Of a stretch of 64,000 nucleotides of DNA, positions 8,407 through 17,016 are shown piece by piece (positions within the stretch are counted from its first letter, which is position 1; each line of letters begins with the position of its first letter). The notes below the pieces were generated by a model. That model worked only from the letters and a program-made list of their open reading frames with translations. It did not search any database and was not told the origin of the DNA. Position numbers and translations under genes: made by a program. The stretch is from WLMZ01 sp038227995 (GTDB taxonomy: Bacteria > Actinomycetota > Acidimicrobiia > Acidimicrobiales > Ilumatobacteraceae). The DNA is taken from positions 186,001-250,000 of the forward strand of contig JBBRPP010000003.1 of the NCBI GenBank assembly GCA_038227995.1. The letters run 5' to 3'.

Positions 8407-9383
8407 ACGTCGACTCCGGGAGCATCATCGGTGCTGTTCGCGAAGCCGACCAGGCGTACCTCGCTGCGCAGCACGAAGCCGGTCTCGCTCGCGACTCGTG
8501 AACGAACGAGTTCGATCAGCTCGACGACATCGCTCGCCGAGCCACCGTCGGAGCCCTGGATGAAGTTGGCGTGCTTCTCGGATACCGACGCCGTTCGCAT
8601 CCGAAATCCGCGCAAGCCGACGCGGTCGATCAGCTCCCCTGCGGCGAGCTCGCCGGGGATCGGATTGACGAAAACCGAGCCGGCGTTCTGGCCACCGGGC
8701 TGATGTTCTCGACGCCAGCGGACGATGTCGTCGATCTCTCGCTCGGATCGTTCACGGTCGCCAGGTTGCAGCCGAATTCGGGCCTCGACCACCACCTGAT
8801 GGGCCGCAAGGTCACTGCCGCGAAACCGTAAGCCGAGTTCGTCGGGGGCGAGCGCCCGGCAGCGCCGTGTGAACAGATCGAAAACGAGCGCATCGACGAG
8901 GCATGCGGCGATGTCGCTGCCATGTCCGCCGGCGTTCATCCGCACAGCTCCTCCGACGCTGCCGGGGACCCCCACGGCCCACTCGAAACCCGTGAGGCCG
9001 GCGGCGGCCACTCGGCGGGCGAGTTGCGGCAACAGCACCGCCGCGCCAGCGACGACATCGCACTCGTCGACGCGGTGATCGCTCGACAGATCAGTGAGGC
9101 TCACCGCGATGCCCGCAAACCCGGTGTCGGCGACCAACAGGTTCGAGCCGCGGCCGACCACGAGCGGCTCCAGCCCAGTGCGCGCGACTGCTTCAGCGAT
9201 CGTGTGCAGATCGTCGGCGGAACGTGGACGAGCCATGATTGCTGCGCGACCACCGACTCGATACGTGGTCATCGGGCCGAGTGCGACATCGCGTGTGGCG
9301 ATACCACCGAGGATGGCCAGCGCTCGTTCGACCTGATCGTCGAAGAGCGCATTCGACACCGCCGGAACCGCGACGCCCGTCAT
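8403..9383 (-). CDS. murB: UDP-N-acetylenolpyruvoylglucosamine reductase
   Basis: Protein of 326 residues. FAD enzyme that reduces UDP-GlcNAc-enolpyruvate to UDP-MurNAc with NADPH. Signatures: VVGRGSNLLVADTGF (FAD binding), WAVGVPGSVGGAVRMNAG, QNAGSVFVNP with the active-site serine, and a C-terminal SEKHANFI containing the catalytic glutamate. Its short form lacks the E. coli type I insertion, so it looks like type II. It overlaps murC and ftsQ by 4 bases each. murB within the division cluster between murC and ftsQ occurs in some Gram-positive lineages but not in the classic actinobacterial order. Confidence 0.96.
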   Translation of the reverse strand: MTGVAVPAVSNALFDDQVERALAILGGIATRDVALGPMTTYRVGGRAAIMARPRSADDLHTIAEAVARTGLEPLVVGRGSNLLVADTGFAGIAVSLTDLSSDHRVDECDVVAGAAVLLPQLARRVAAAGLTGFEWAVGVPGSVGGAVRMNAGGHGSDIAACLVDALVFDLFTRRCRALAPDELGLRFRGSDLAAHQVVVEARIRLQPGDRERSEREIDDIVRWRREHQPGGQNAGSVFVNPIPGELAAGELIDRVGLRGFRMRTASVSEKHANFIQGSDGGSASDVVELIELVRSRVASETGFVLRSEVRLVGFANSTDDAPGVDV

Positions 9384-10789
9384 CGGTCAACGGCGTCCAG
9401 GTCGAGGCGTCGTTCGATCACTTCGTCGGGCAGCGAGGCGATGTCACCACAACCCATCGAGATGCAGACGTCGCCGGCGCGGAGCGTACGAGCGAGGTAC
9501 TCGATCAGATCGATTCGCCGCGGGAGCCAGACCACGTGCGCCCGTGGGTGAGCGTCGAGGACCGCGTTCACGACCAGCTTGCCGGTGACTCCTGGAATGG
9601 GAACGGTGCCCGACGAGAAGATGTCCGTGAGCACCACCACGTCGGCGTCGACGAAGGCGTCCCGATACGCCGGCCACAGCTCGGCCATCCGGTTGTAACG
9701 GTTCGGTTGGAACACGGCGACGATCCGCTTCCAGCCGTCGCCGCTGTGTCGTGCTGCCGCGAGCACGGCCGCGATCTCGGCCGGGAGATGCGCATAGTCG
9801 TCGACGAGTGTCGCCCCGCCGTCGTGGCCGCGGATGTCGAATCGTCGGGCGACGCCACCGAATCGGGCGAGCGCCGCCGCGGCGATCTCGAAGTCGATCC
9901 CGACGCTGAGCGCCATCGCGATCACCGCCGTCGCGTTCTGCACGTTGTGAGTTCCGCGGAGGGGAAGGTGCACATCGCCGAGCCGTACGCCGTGATGCTC
10001 GACGGAGAAGTGGAACGAGCCCTCGTCGGCGCGCAGATCGACGGCGCGGACATCGGCATCGGGGTGGAAACCGTACGTGATCGCTCCGTGAACGGCGGCC
10101 AGCCGTCGGCAAACATCGTCGTCGGCGCACAGCACCTTCGGACCGGAGATCTGACCGAGATAGGTGTCGAACCCGGCGATGATGCCTTCGAGGCTGCCGT
10201 AGTGATCGAGATGGTCGACGTCGATGTTGGTCAGGATCGTGCCGTGGAGAGGGAGTTCGAGGTGCGTGCCATCGCTCTCGTCGGCCTCGACCACGAACCA
10301 TTCCTCGCCAGTCCACTGTGCACCGGTGCCCATGTCGGTCACGTCGCCGCCGATCACGAAGCCGGGCCGCAACCCGGCTTCCGCCAGCACCAGCATCAAC
10401 ATGCTCGATGTACCGGTCTTGCCGTGCGTGCCGGCGACTGCCAGTGATCGCGCCTGCGCACAGATACCAGCCAGCATGCCCGCCCGGCGGAGCACGAGCG
10501 CGCCGGCCGTGCGAGCCTCGTCGAGCTCGACATTGCGATCGGGCACCGCGCTGGACGCTGTGACCGCATCGACACCGTAGACATGTGATCGTTGATGGCC
10601 GATCTGGACCGCGATCCCAGCGGCGCGGAGGCGATCGAGCACCGGCTTTTCACGGATGTCGCTGCCCGACACCGTGTGGCCCATCTCAGCCAGCACGATC
10701 GCGATCGCGCTCATCCCCGGCCCCCCGACGCCGACGACATGAAGGCGCTGCGGGGCGGACAGGTCGATGGGAGCGACAGGCGTCGTCAT
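9380..10789 (-). CDS. murC: UDP-N-acetylmuramate-L-alanine ligase
   Basis: Protein of 469 residues. ATP-dependent ligase adding L-alanine to UDP-MurNAc in the cytoplasm. N-terminal domain LHVVGVGGPGMSAIAIVLAE binds UMP; the ATP loop is AVAGTHGKTGTSSM (about residues 115-128); the central domain has VEADESDGTHL and NIDVDHLDHYGS; the C-terminal domain has DDYAHLPAEI and FQPNRYNR. Both ends overlap neighbours by ATGA, consistent with a coupled murG-murC-murB-ftsQ set. Confidence 0.97.
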   Translation of the reverse strand: MTTPVAPIDLSAPQRLHVVGVGGPGMSAIAIVLAEMGHTVSGSDIREKPVLDRLRAAGIAVQIGHQRSHVYGVDAVTASSAVPDRNVELDEARTAGALVLRRAGMLAGICAQARSLAVAGTHGKTGTSSMLMLVLAEAGLRPGFVIGGDVTDMGTGAQWTGEEWFVVEADESDGTHLELPLHGTILTNIDVDHLDHYGSLEGIIAGFDTYLGQISGPKVLCADDDVCRRLAAVHGAITYGFHPDADVRAVDLRADEGSFHFSVEHHGVRLGDVHLPLRGTHNVQNATAVIAMALSVGIDFEIAAAALARFGGVARRFDIRGHDGGATLVDDYAHLPAEIAAVLAAARHSGDGWKRIVAVFQPNRYNRMAELWPAYRDAFVDADVVVLTDIFSSGTVPIPGVTGKLVVNAVLDAHPRAHVVWLPRRIDLIEYLARTLRAGDVCISMGCGDIASLPDEVIERRLDLDAVDR

Positions 10790-11895
10790 CGGGCTGCAAC
10801 CGCCTCGATCAGCGCGACCAAGCGGCCGCTGCGATGCGCTTCACCGGCAGTGAACGCCGCGGACGCCAAGTCGTCGAGCATCCGTGGATGTTCGATCAGC
10901 GCCGTCACCTTGTCGGTCAGCGCCCGAGGCGTGAGGTCGGTCTCGGCCAGCACGATCGCGGCGCCGACATCGCCAAGAACCCGGGCATTGTCCGTCTGAT
11001 GGTCGTCGGCCGCGCCCGCCCACGGAACGATGATGGCCGGCATGCCAGCGGTCGCGAGCTCTGCGATCGTGCTCGCTCCAGCTCGTGTCACCATCACATC
11101 TGCCGCTGCGTAGACCTGCAGCATTCGGTCCTCGTAACCCATCACGGTGTACATGATGCCCTGTGGACCAGATCGTTCAGTGGCAGCGTCGGCGAGAAAC
11201 CGGTCACCCACCACGTGGCGCACGATGACGTCGGATCGATCCCCGAGCTCGGTGACCATCCCGGCCACTGCGTCGTTGAGCACCTTCGATCCGAGCGATC
11301 CGCCGAACACGGCGATCATGAAGCGGTCGAGCGGCACGCCGAGTTCGGCTCTCGCCGAGTCCCGTTGTGCACGCCGGTCGAGATCGATCAGCGCGAGTCG
11401 AACGGGTGCTCCCGTGTACGTTGCGCGCGGTAGTTTCGATCCTTCGAATGCAACAGCGCAGGCGGTTGAGAACCGAGCGCTGACCCGGCTTGCGAGCCCG
11501 GGAATCCGGTCGTAGCTCACAACCACCACAGGAGTCCGACGGAGGCGTGCAGCGAACGTCGCCGGAAAGCTCGCATAACCGCCGACCGAGACGACCACCG
11601 CCGGACGCAGCTGCTTCAGCAATGCGCGCGCAGCCAGAATCGATTGGACCAGCTTGACCGGAAACGCAAGATTGCGACTCGACAGCGAGCGCTGCAGGCC
11701 AATGACATCCAGGAAGTGGTGGGGGTATGGCGACGTCGGGAGCAGCCGAGTCTCGATGCCACGCTGTGCACCGATGTAGACGATCTCATCTGGTCGATGC
11801 CCGGCTGCGACGAGCGCATCGGCGATTGCGAGCGCGGGCAGGACGTGGCCGGATGTTCCGCCACCTGTGATCACTGCGAAAGCCGTCGGCTGCAT
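10786..11895 (-). CDS. murG: MurG, lipid II-forming GlcNAc transferase
   Basis: Protein of 369 residues. GT28 glycosyltransferase that adds GlcNAc from UDP-GlcNAc to lipid I on the inner membrane face. The N-terminal glycine loop FAVITGGGTSGHVLPALAIA and the C-terminal donor-site sequence VTRAGASTIAELATAGMPA are present, with GGSLGSKVLND between them. The gene starts 2 bases after the ftsW stop, so it is in the same transcription unit. Confidence 0.97.
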   Translation of the reverse strand: MQPTAFAVITGGGTSGHVLPALAIADALVAAGHRPDEIVYIGAQRGIETRLLPTSPYPHHFLDVIGLQRSLSSRNLAFPVKLVQSILAARALLKQLRPAVVVSVGGYASFPATFAARLRRTPVVVVSYDRIPGLASRVSARFSTACAVAFEGSKLPRATYTGAPVRLALIDLDRRAQRDSARAELGVPLDRFMIAVFGGSLGSKVLNDAVAGMVTELGDRSDVIVRHVVGDRFLADAATERSGPQGIMYTVMGYEDRMLQVYAAADVMVTRAGASTIAELATAGMPAIIVPWAGAADDHQTDNARVLGDVGAAIVLAETDLTPRALTDKVTALIEHPRMLDDLASAAFTAGEAHRSGRLVALIEAVAAR

Positions 11896-11897
11896 CG

Positions 11898-13097
11898 TCA
11901 GGACTTGACGTGGCGCGCAACGTTGAGCAGCAGGCCCACCGCCGTCATGCAGACGAACAACGAGCTACCGCCCGACGACACGAACGGCAGCGTCAGCCCG
12001 GTCACCGGCATCACGCCACTGACACCGCCGATGTTGATCACCGCTTGGACCGCAAGCCACGCAACGATTCCGCCGGCCAGCAATGTGCCGAAACGATCCC
12101 GTGCGGCCAGCGCGACCTGGACTCCGCCGTAGGTCAGCATCAGGAAACAACCGATCACCGCGACGACGCCGATGAAACCGAGCTCTTCACCGATCACGGC
12201 GAAGATGAAGTCGCTGTGGGCCAGTGGGAGATACCCCCACTTCGACGGCCCGCTACCGACCCCCGTGCCGCTGATGCCGCCGGTGCCCATACCGATCATG
12301 GCTTGATACGTCTGGTAGCTCAGATAGTCCTTGTGACCGGTGATGTCGAGGAATGCGGTGAACCGATTCATCCGTCGTTGGCTGGTGAACACGAAGCCGA
12401 GCATCCCGACGGAGCCGACCGCCGTCATCACAGCCATCGGTGTCAGCGGCGTGCCGGCGATGAACAGCACGGCGAACACGAGACACGACAGGACGATTGC
12501 CGAGCCGAGGTCGCCCTGCAGCAGACACAGCATGGCGCCGAACCCGAGTGCCGTCATCAGCGGCCACATGCTGCGGCGCAGGTTCGACATCTCCGTCTCA
12601 CGGCGAGCGAGGAGATCGGCGCAGTGCAGCAGCAGCGCGAGCTTGAGGAATTCGGACGGCTGGAAACTGATCGGTCCGATGAACACCCAGGCCTTGGCCT
12701 CGTTCACCGATCGGCCGAGCCCGGGCACGAACGGAAGGAGCATGAGGCCGTAGCCGAGCACGAGGATCCAGGGGATGAGACGGCGCCAGCGGTGATACGG
12801 AACCTTGGCCGTCGTGACCATCGCGATACCGCCGAGAACCGCCCACAGCAGTTGACGATCGAAGATCGCCCACGGCGAATCACCATCGTGCAACGAGGTG
12901 ATCGCCGATGCCGAGAAGACCATCACGAGGCCCAGCATCACGAGCACGGCGACGACGAGCATGATCACGTAGTAGACGCCGGGCGGCGGTCCGAGCGGAC
13001 GAGTCTCCGCCCGACGCGACGGATGTTTGCGGCGGGCCGCGGTGCGCTCGAGCGTCTGCCGCCGGCGGTCGCCGATCAGCGTGGTGGTGGAGGTCAT
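11898..13097 (-). CDS. ftsW: SEDS glycosyltransferase FtsW
   Basis: Protein of 399 residues with about ten membrane segments. SEDS-family peptidoglycan polymerase that works with FtsI. Signatures: QPSEFLKLALLL, LCLLQGDLGSAIVL, and the C-terminal GVMPVTGLTLPFVSSGGSSL. The first 40 residues are a basic cytoplasmic tail. ATG at 13095-13097 overlaps the murD stop (ATGA). This is chosen over the in-frame upstream ATG at 13232, whose extension would lie inside murD and is Arg-rich shadow sequence. Confidence 0.95.
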   Translation of the reverse strand: MTSTTTLIGDRRRQTLERTAARRKHPSRRAETRPLGPPPGVYYVIMLVVAVLVMLGLVMVFSASAITSLHDGDSPWAIFDRQLLWAVLGGIAMVTTAKVPYHRWRRLIPWILVLGYGLMLLPFVPGLGRSVNEAKAWVFIGPISFQPSEFLKLALLLHCADLLARRETEMSNLRRSMWPLMTALGFGAMLCLLQGDLGSAIVLSCLVFAVLFIAGTPLTPMAVMTAVGSVGMLGFVFTSQRRMNRFTAFLDITGHKDYLSYQTYQAMIGMGTGGISGTGVGSGPSKWGYLPLAHSDFIFAVIGEELGFIGVVAVIGCFLMLTYGGVQVALAARDRFGTLLAGGIVAWLAVQAVINIGGVSGVMPVTGLTLPFVSSGGSSLFVCMTAVGLLLNVARHVKS

Positions 13098-14497
13098 GAT
13101 GCGGCTTCCTGTCCAGCGCCCGCCGGATGTTGCGATTGGTCGACGGATCCGAGGTGCGCGGTGACGATGGATCGAAAATCGTCGCCCCGCGCCGGGTAGC
13201 CGCCGTCGGGGTACCAATCGAAGCTGGCGCACGCCGGGGACAGCACGACGGCATCGCCCGGCAGCGCCATCGCCGCAGCCGCCTCGACCGCAGCAGCCAT
13301 GGAACCAGCGCGCCGCACCGGGCAGATGGTGGCGAAAACTTGGGCGATCTGATCGCCGGCCTCGCCGATCGCGACGACACCGCGCATCCGCTTCGGCTCG
13401 GAGCCAAGGCCACTCAGGTCGAGCCCCTTGTTACGCCCGCCAGCGATGAGTACCAAAGAGTCGAAGGCCCGGATCGCAGTGAGTGCGGCGTGCGGTGTCG
13501 TTGCCTTGGAGTCGTTGAACCACCGCACTCCCCCGGCGCTGCCGATGGGTTCGATGCGGTGCGGCGGCCCGACGAAAGTCCGCAGTGCCCGGGCGATCGC
13601 TGCCGCGTCGGCGAGACCTGTCTGCTGCACGAGCGCCGCCGCGGCAAGGGCATTGGTGATGTCGTGGGGCAGTCCTCGGCCCATCTCGCCGACCGAGCAC
13701 AGCGCACCGAGTGGCCCAGTCAGCGTGCCTCCGCCGTCCGAGAGCGATTCCACGTGGTAGTCGGCGCCTGCGAGCCCGAACGTGATGTGCCGACCGGGCG
13801 CACTGCGCAGGTGCCGCATCACGACGTCGTCGTCGATGAATCCGATCGCCGTGTCGTCCGGTCCCTGGTACCTCCAGACGCGAGCCTTGGCGGCCTCGTA
13901 GCTGCTCATGTCGACATGCCAGTTGAGATGGTCGGGAGCGAGGTTCAGCCACACAGCAGCGTCGGGACGGAAGCAGGTCGTCCAGCTGAGCCGGAAGCTG
14001 GTGCACTCGACGACGAACGCGTCGATCGAGTCGTCGTCGATGACGGCCACGAGCGGAACATCGGTGTTGCCGACGGCGACCGCGTTGTGTCCGGCTGCCC
14101 GCAACATCTCGGTCGCCATGAACGTCGTGGTCGTCTTGCCATCGGTACCTGTCACGGCGAGCATCGGCCGTGGCCCTGCGGGTCGCAATTGCTCCCATTC
14201 ATAGGCGAGGTCGATCTCGGTGCGGAGTGGCCGGCCGAGGGCCAGCGCAGCGACCACGACCGGATGTGTCTCCGGCACTCCTGGCGCAGGAGCCACGAAG
14301 TCACAGTCGGCCACGAGCTGCTCGATCTCGGCCGTGGTGGGTGCCGCGATCAGGTCGATGCCCAACTCGTCGGCGACGGCCTGCTTGTCGGGCGTGAGCT
14401 TGTCGTCGGCCGCGACGACGTCGTAGCCCCGGTCGGTGAGCGCGCGAACAACGGCCTTGCCCGCGATCGCGATTCCGTAGACGAGTGCCTTCGGCAT
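13094..14497 (-). CDS. murD: UDP-MurNAc-L-alanine-D-glutamate ligase
   Basis: Protein of 467 residues. Adds D-glutamate to UDP-MurNAc-L-Ala using ATP. ATP loop LAVTGTDGKTTTTFMATEML at about 113-132, WLNLAPDHLNWH in the central domain, and WFNDSKATTPHAALTAIRAF plus LIAGGRNKGLDLS in the C-terminal domain are typical of MurD. The start codon shares one base with the mraY stop (TGATG). It lies between mraY and ftsW as in most bacteria. Confidence 0.96.
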   Translation of the reverse strand: MPKALVYGIAIAGKAVVRALTDRGYDVVAADDKLTPDKQAVADELGIDLIAAPTTAEIEQLVADCDFVAPAPGVPETHPVVVAALALGRPLRTEIDLAYEWEQLRPAGPRPMLAVTGTDGKTTTTFMATEMLRAAGHNAVAVGNTDVPLVAVIDDDSIDAFVVECTSFRLSWTTCFRPDAAVWLNLAPDHLNWHVDMSSYEAAKARVWRYQGPDDTAIGFIDDDVVMRHLRSAPGRHITFGLAGADYHVESLSDGGGTLTGPLGALCSVGEMGRGLPHDITNALAAAALVQQTGLADAAAIARALRTFVGPPHRIEPIGSAGGVRWFNDSKATTPHAALTAIRAFDSLVLIAGGRNKGLDLSGLGSEPKRMRGVVAIGEAGDQIAQVFATICPVRRAGSMAAAVEAAAAMALPGDAVVLSPACASFDWYPDGGYPARGDDFRSIVTAHLGSVDQSQHPAGAGQEAAS

Positions 14498-15543
14498 CAG
14501 CCCCCGACCTGCTTGGAGAAGTCAGCGATGAACAGTGCGAGCGCGCTTGCGACGCAGATCCCGGAGATCAGCCAGAAGCGGATGATCACCGTGGTTTCCG
14601 GCCAGCCCTTGAGCTCGAAGTGATGATGGATCGGCGACATCCGGAACAGCCGCTTCTTGCGACCGCTGGCCTTGAACACGATCATCTGGATCGCGACCGA
14701 ACCGGCCTCCATCACATTGATACCGCAGATGAGGAGGAGCAGTACCTGTGTGTTGAGCGTGAGCGCGAGCAGAGACAGCGCTGTGCCGAGCGCGAGCGCG
14801 CCCACGTCACCCATGAAGATGCGTGCCGGCGCCGCGTTGAACCACAGGAATCCACCGCACGCACCAGCGAACGCGGCGGCCATCACGGCGAGGTCGAGCG
14901 GGTTCACCACATCCTCGTAGATGTATCGGTAGCGGAGGCCGACGTAACCGATGATGGTGAAGGCCAGGAATCCCATCAGCGCCGATCCGGCGGCAAGTCC
15001 GTCCAGACCATCGGTGACGTTCACGGCGTTGCTGGTCGCCCAGATCATCGTTCCGGCCCACAGGATCCACACGTACCAGGGCATGTGCCAGTTCGGCAAG
15101 GTCGCCCGGGTCACGGAGAACGTGGTGCTGATGCCGGTCGCGGCCACCAGCCATGCGGCGAGTCCGAAACTGAGCGCCAGCGTGATGTAGCTCTTCTTCT
15201 TCCAGAAGATGCCGCGGTTGTGGGATTTCTTGACCTTGATGTAGTCGTCGAGGAAGCCCATGAACGCCATGACCAGGATGCCGACCCAAGCGATCACTGC
15301 CTGGTTGGAGAACGCGAGGGTGCGGACATGCGCCACGACCCATCCGACGAATGCTGCGACGACGATCGCCAGCCCGCCCATCGTCGGTGTGCCGGCTTTG
15401 CTCATGTGGTGTTCGGGACCAAGGTCTTCCTTGCCGAGGATCGGCTGGCCTTTGCCGCGCGACCGGAAGAAGGTGATCAGGAAGCGCGACCCGAACAGCG
15501 AGACGATCATCGCTGTGGCCCCAGCGAACATGATGGCAATCAC
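14497..15543 (-). CDS. mraY: phospho-N-acetylmuramoyl-pentapeptide transferase (lipid I synthase)
   Basis: Protein of 348 residues with about ten membrane segments. Transfers phospho-MurNAc-pentapeptide to undecaprenyl phosphate. Visible signatures: STMGG-like GTPTMGGLAIVV, the Mg/substrate site FMGFLDDYIKVKKSHNRG, NAVNVTDGLDGLAAG, FMGDVGALALG and the histidine motif SPIHHHFELKGWPE. ATG overlaps the murE stop (ATGA). The usual murF between murE and mraY is missing. Confidence 0.97.
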   Translation of the reverse strand: MIAIMFAGATAMIVSLFGSRFLITFFRSRGKGQPILGKEDLGPEHHMSKAGTPTMGGLAIVVAAFVGWVVAHVRTLAFSNQAVIAWVGILVMAFMGFLDDYIKVKKSHNRGIFWKKKSYITLALSFGLAAWLVAATGISTTFSVTRATLPNWHMPWYVWILWAGTMIWATSNAVNVTDGLDGLAAGSALMGFLAFTIIGYVGLRYRYIYEDVVNPLDLAVMAAAFAGACGGFLWFNAAPARIFMGDVGALALGTALSLLALTLNTQVLLLLICGINVMEAGSVAIQMIVFKASGRKKRLFRMSPIHHHFELKGWPETTVIIRFWLISGICVASALALFIADFSKQVGG

Positions 15544-16991
15544 GACATTGTCTCCAGCAGCTCCTGTGCCACGGCTCGATCATCGAAGGGCATGACGACG
15601 GACTGAAAGGTCTGAGTTGTCTCGTGGCCCTTGCCGGCGATCACGACGACGTCACCCGGGCCGGCGGCCCGAAGTGCGAAAGCGATGGCGTCATGACGAT
15701 CCGGCTCCACCACAATCCGGCCACGGTAGTCGGGCGGTACCCCCTCGATCACGTCATTGATGATCGCGACGGGCTCCTCGGAGCGCGGGTTGTCAGAGGT
15801 GACGACCGTCAGATCGGCGTTCGACGTCGCTGCAAAACCCATCTGTGGGCGCTTGCTGTGGTCGCGGTCGCCACCACATCCGAAGACGACGATGAGTCTT
15901 TCGTGTCCGGTTCGAGGCTCGATGACGCCACGAGCTGCCGTCAACACCTCGAGCAACGCGTCGGGTGTGTGGGCATAGTCGACGATGACGGTGAAGTCCT
16001 GTCCGGCATCGATCGGCTCGAAGCGACCGCGCACGGGTGTCGTCGCGGCAAGGCCCCGAGCGATGTCATCGACGGCGTGGCCGAGTACGGCGAGCGTGGT
16101 GGCGGCAGCGAGACTGTTGAGAACGTTGAACCGACCTCCGAGGCCGATCGTGATCCTCGTGTCGCGCCACGTGTAGCTGTGTTCGAATGCGCCGATCTCG
16201 ATGTCATGGACGTCAGCGAGCGAATACGGAGCCATCGGGATGGTTGCCGCATCGACCAGCAACCGACCATGGACATCGTCGACGTTGACGACGCCGTGTT
16301 CGGTCAACTGAGCCTCGAACAGTCGAGCCTTTGCGGCGAAGTAGCGCTCCTGCGTCCCGTGCAGATCGAGGTGATCCCGCCCGAGGTTGGTGAACACACC
16401 GACTCGAAAGTGAGTTCCGAGCACTCGGTCGAGCGCCAAGGCGTGGGACGAGACCTCCATCGCGACGGCGGTGAATCCTCCGTCGCGGAAGCCGGCGAGA
16501 CGACGCTGCAACTCGGGTGCCTCAGGCGTGGTGTGTGCTCCCGACAACGTGCCGATGACGCCCGTCGGCCGGCCGAGTTCTCTCAGGGCGCACGCCACGA
16601 TGTGGGCGGTGGTCGTCTTGCCGTTGGTGCCGGTGATGCCAACGACATCGAGAGCGAGGCTGGGTCGTCCGTAGAACGCGGCGGCGAACTCGCCCATCGC
16701 CGTTCTCGTGTTGCCGACCACGATCTGTGTCACGCCGAGCATCGGGTCCAACGAGTGATCGACGAGCAGTGCGACTGCGCCAGCCGCAACCGCCGTCGAG
16801 GCGAACGTGTGCCCGTCGACTCGATCGCCGCGGAGGCACACGAACAGCGCTCCCGCGCGAACGTCACGCGAGTCGAATTCGACGGTGGTGACCTCGGGAT
16901 CGACGATCGCTCCGTCGATGACGATCGCGCTCGATCCAGGAGTTGCCTGGCCCACCAATGCTGACAGGGGCATGGTCGCGTTCGCGGTCAT
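15540..16991 (-). CDS. murE: UDP-MurNAc-tripeptide synthetase, meso-diaminopimelate-adding
   Basis: Protein of 483 residues. Adds the third stem-peptide residue. ATP loop VVGITGTNGKTTTAHIVACA, VAMEVSSHALALDRV, FTNLGRDHLDLHGT, and the C-terminal VVTSDNPRSEEP. The DNPR motif is the signature for meso-diaminopimelate specificity (lysine-adding enzymes have a different tetrad), so the wall is predicted to be DAP type. The start MTANATMPLSALVG at 16991 lies 26 bases downstream of the ftsI stop; an ORF extension to 17129 is rejected because it overlaps ftsI and is not conserved-looking. Confidence 0.96.
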   Translation of the reverse strand: MTANATMPLSALVGQATPGSSAIVIDGAIVDPEVTTVEFDSRDVRAGALFVCLRGDRVDGHTFASTAVAAGAVALLVDHSLDPMLGVTQIVVGNTRTAMGEFAAAFYGRPSLALDVVGITGTNGKTTTAHIVACALRELGRPTGVIGTLSGAHTTPEAPELQRRLAGFRDGGFTAVAMEVSSHALALDRVLGTHFRVGVFTNLGRDHLDLHGTQERYFAAKARLFEAQLTEHGVVNVDDVHGRLLVDAATIPMAPYSLADVHDIEIGAFEHSYTWRDTRITIGLGGRFNVLNSLAAATTLAVLGHAVDDIARGLAATTPVRGRFEPIDAGQDFTVIVDYAHTPDALLEVLTAARGVIEPRTGHERLIVVFGCGGDRDHSKRPQMGFAATSNADLTVVTSDNPRSEEPVAIINDVIEGVPPDYRGRIVVEPDRHDAIAFALRAAGPGDVVVIAGKGHETTQTFQSVVMPFDDRAVAQELLETMS

Positions 16992-17016
16992 TCCTGTCCC
17001 CCGATCCACTCGCCCA

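Noticed and set aside
13098..13232. Upstream start for ftsW
   Set aside because: The extension is embedded in murD and is Arg-rich. The ATGA overlap gives a better start.
14485..15606. Plus-strand open frame of 373 codons opposite mraY
   Set aside because: GC-rich shadow of mraY: His/Arg/Asp-rich composition without family motifs.
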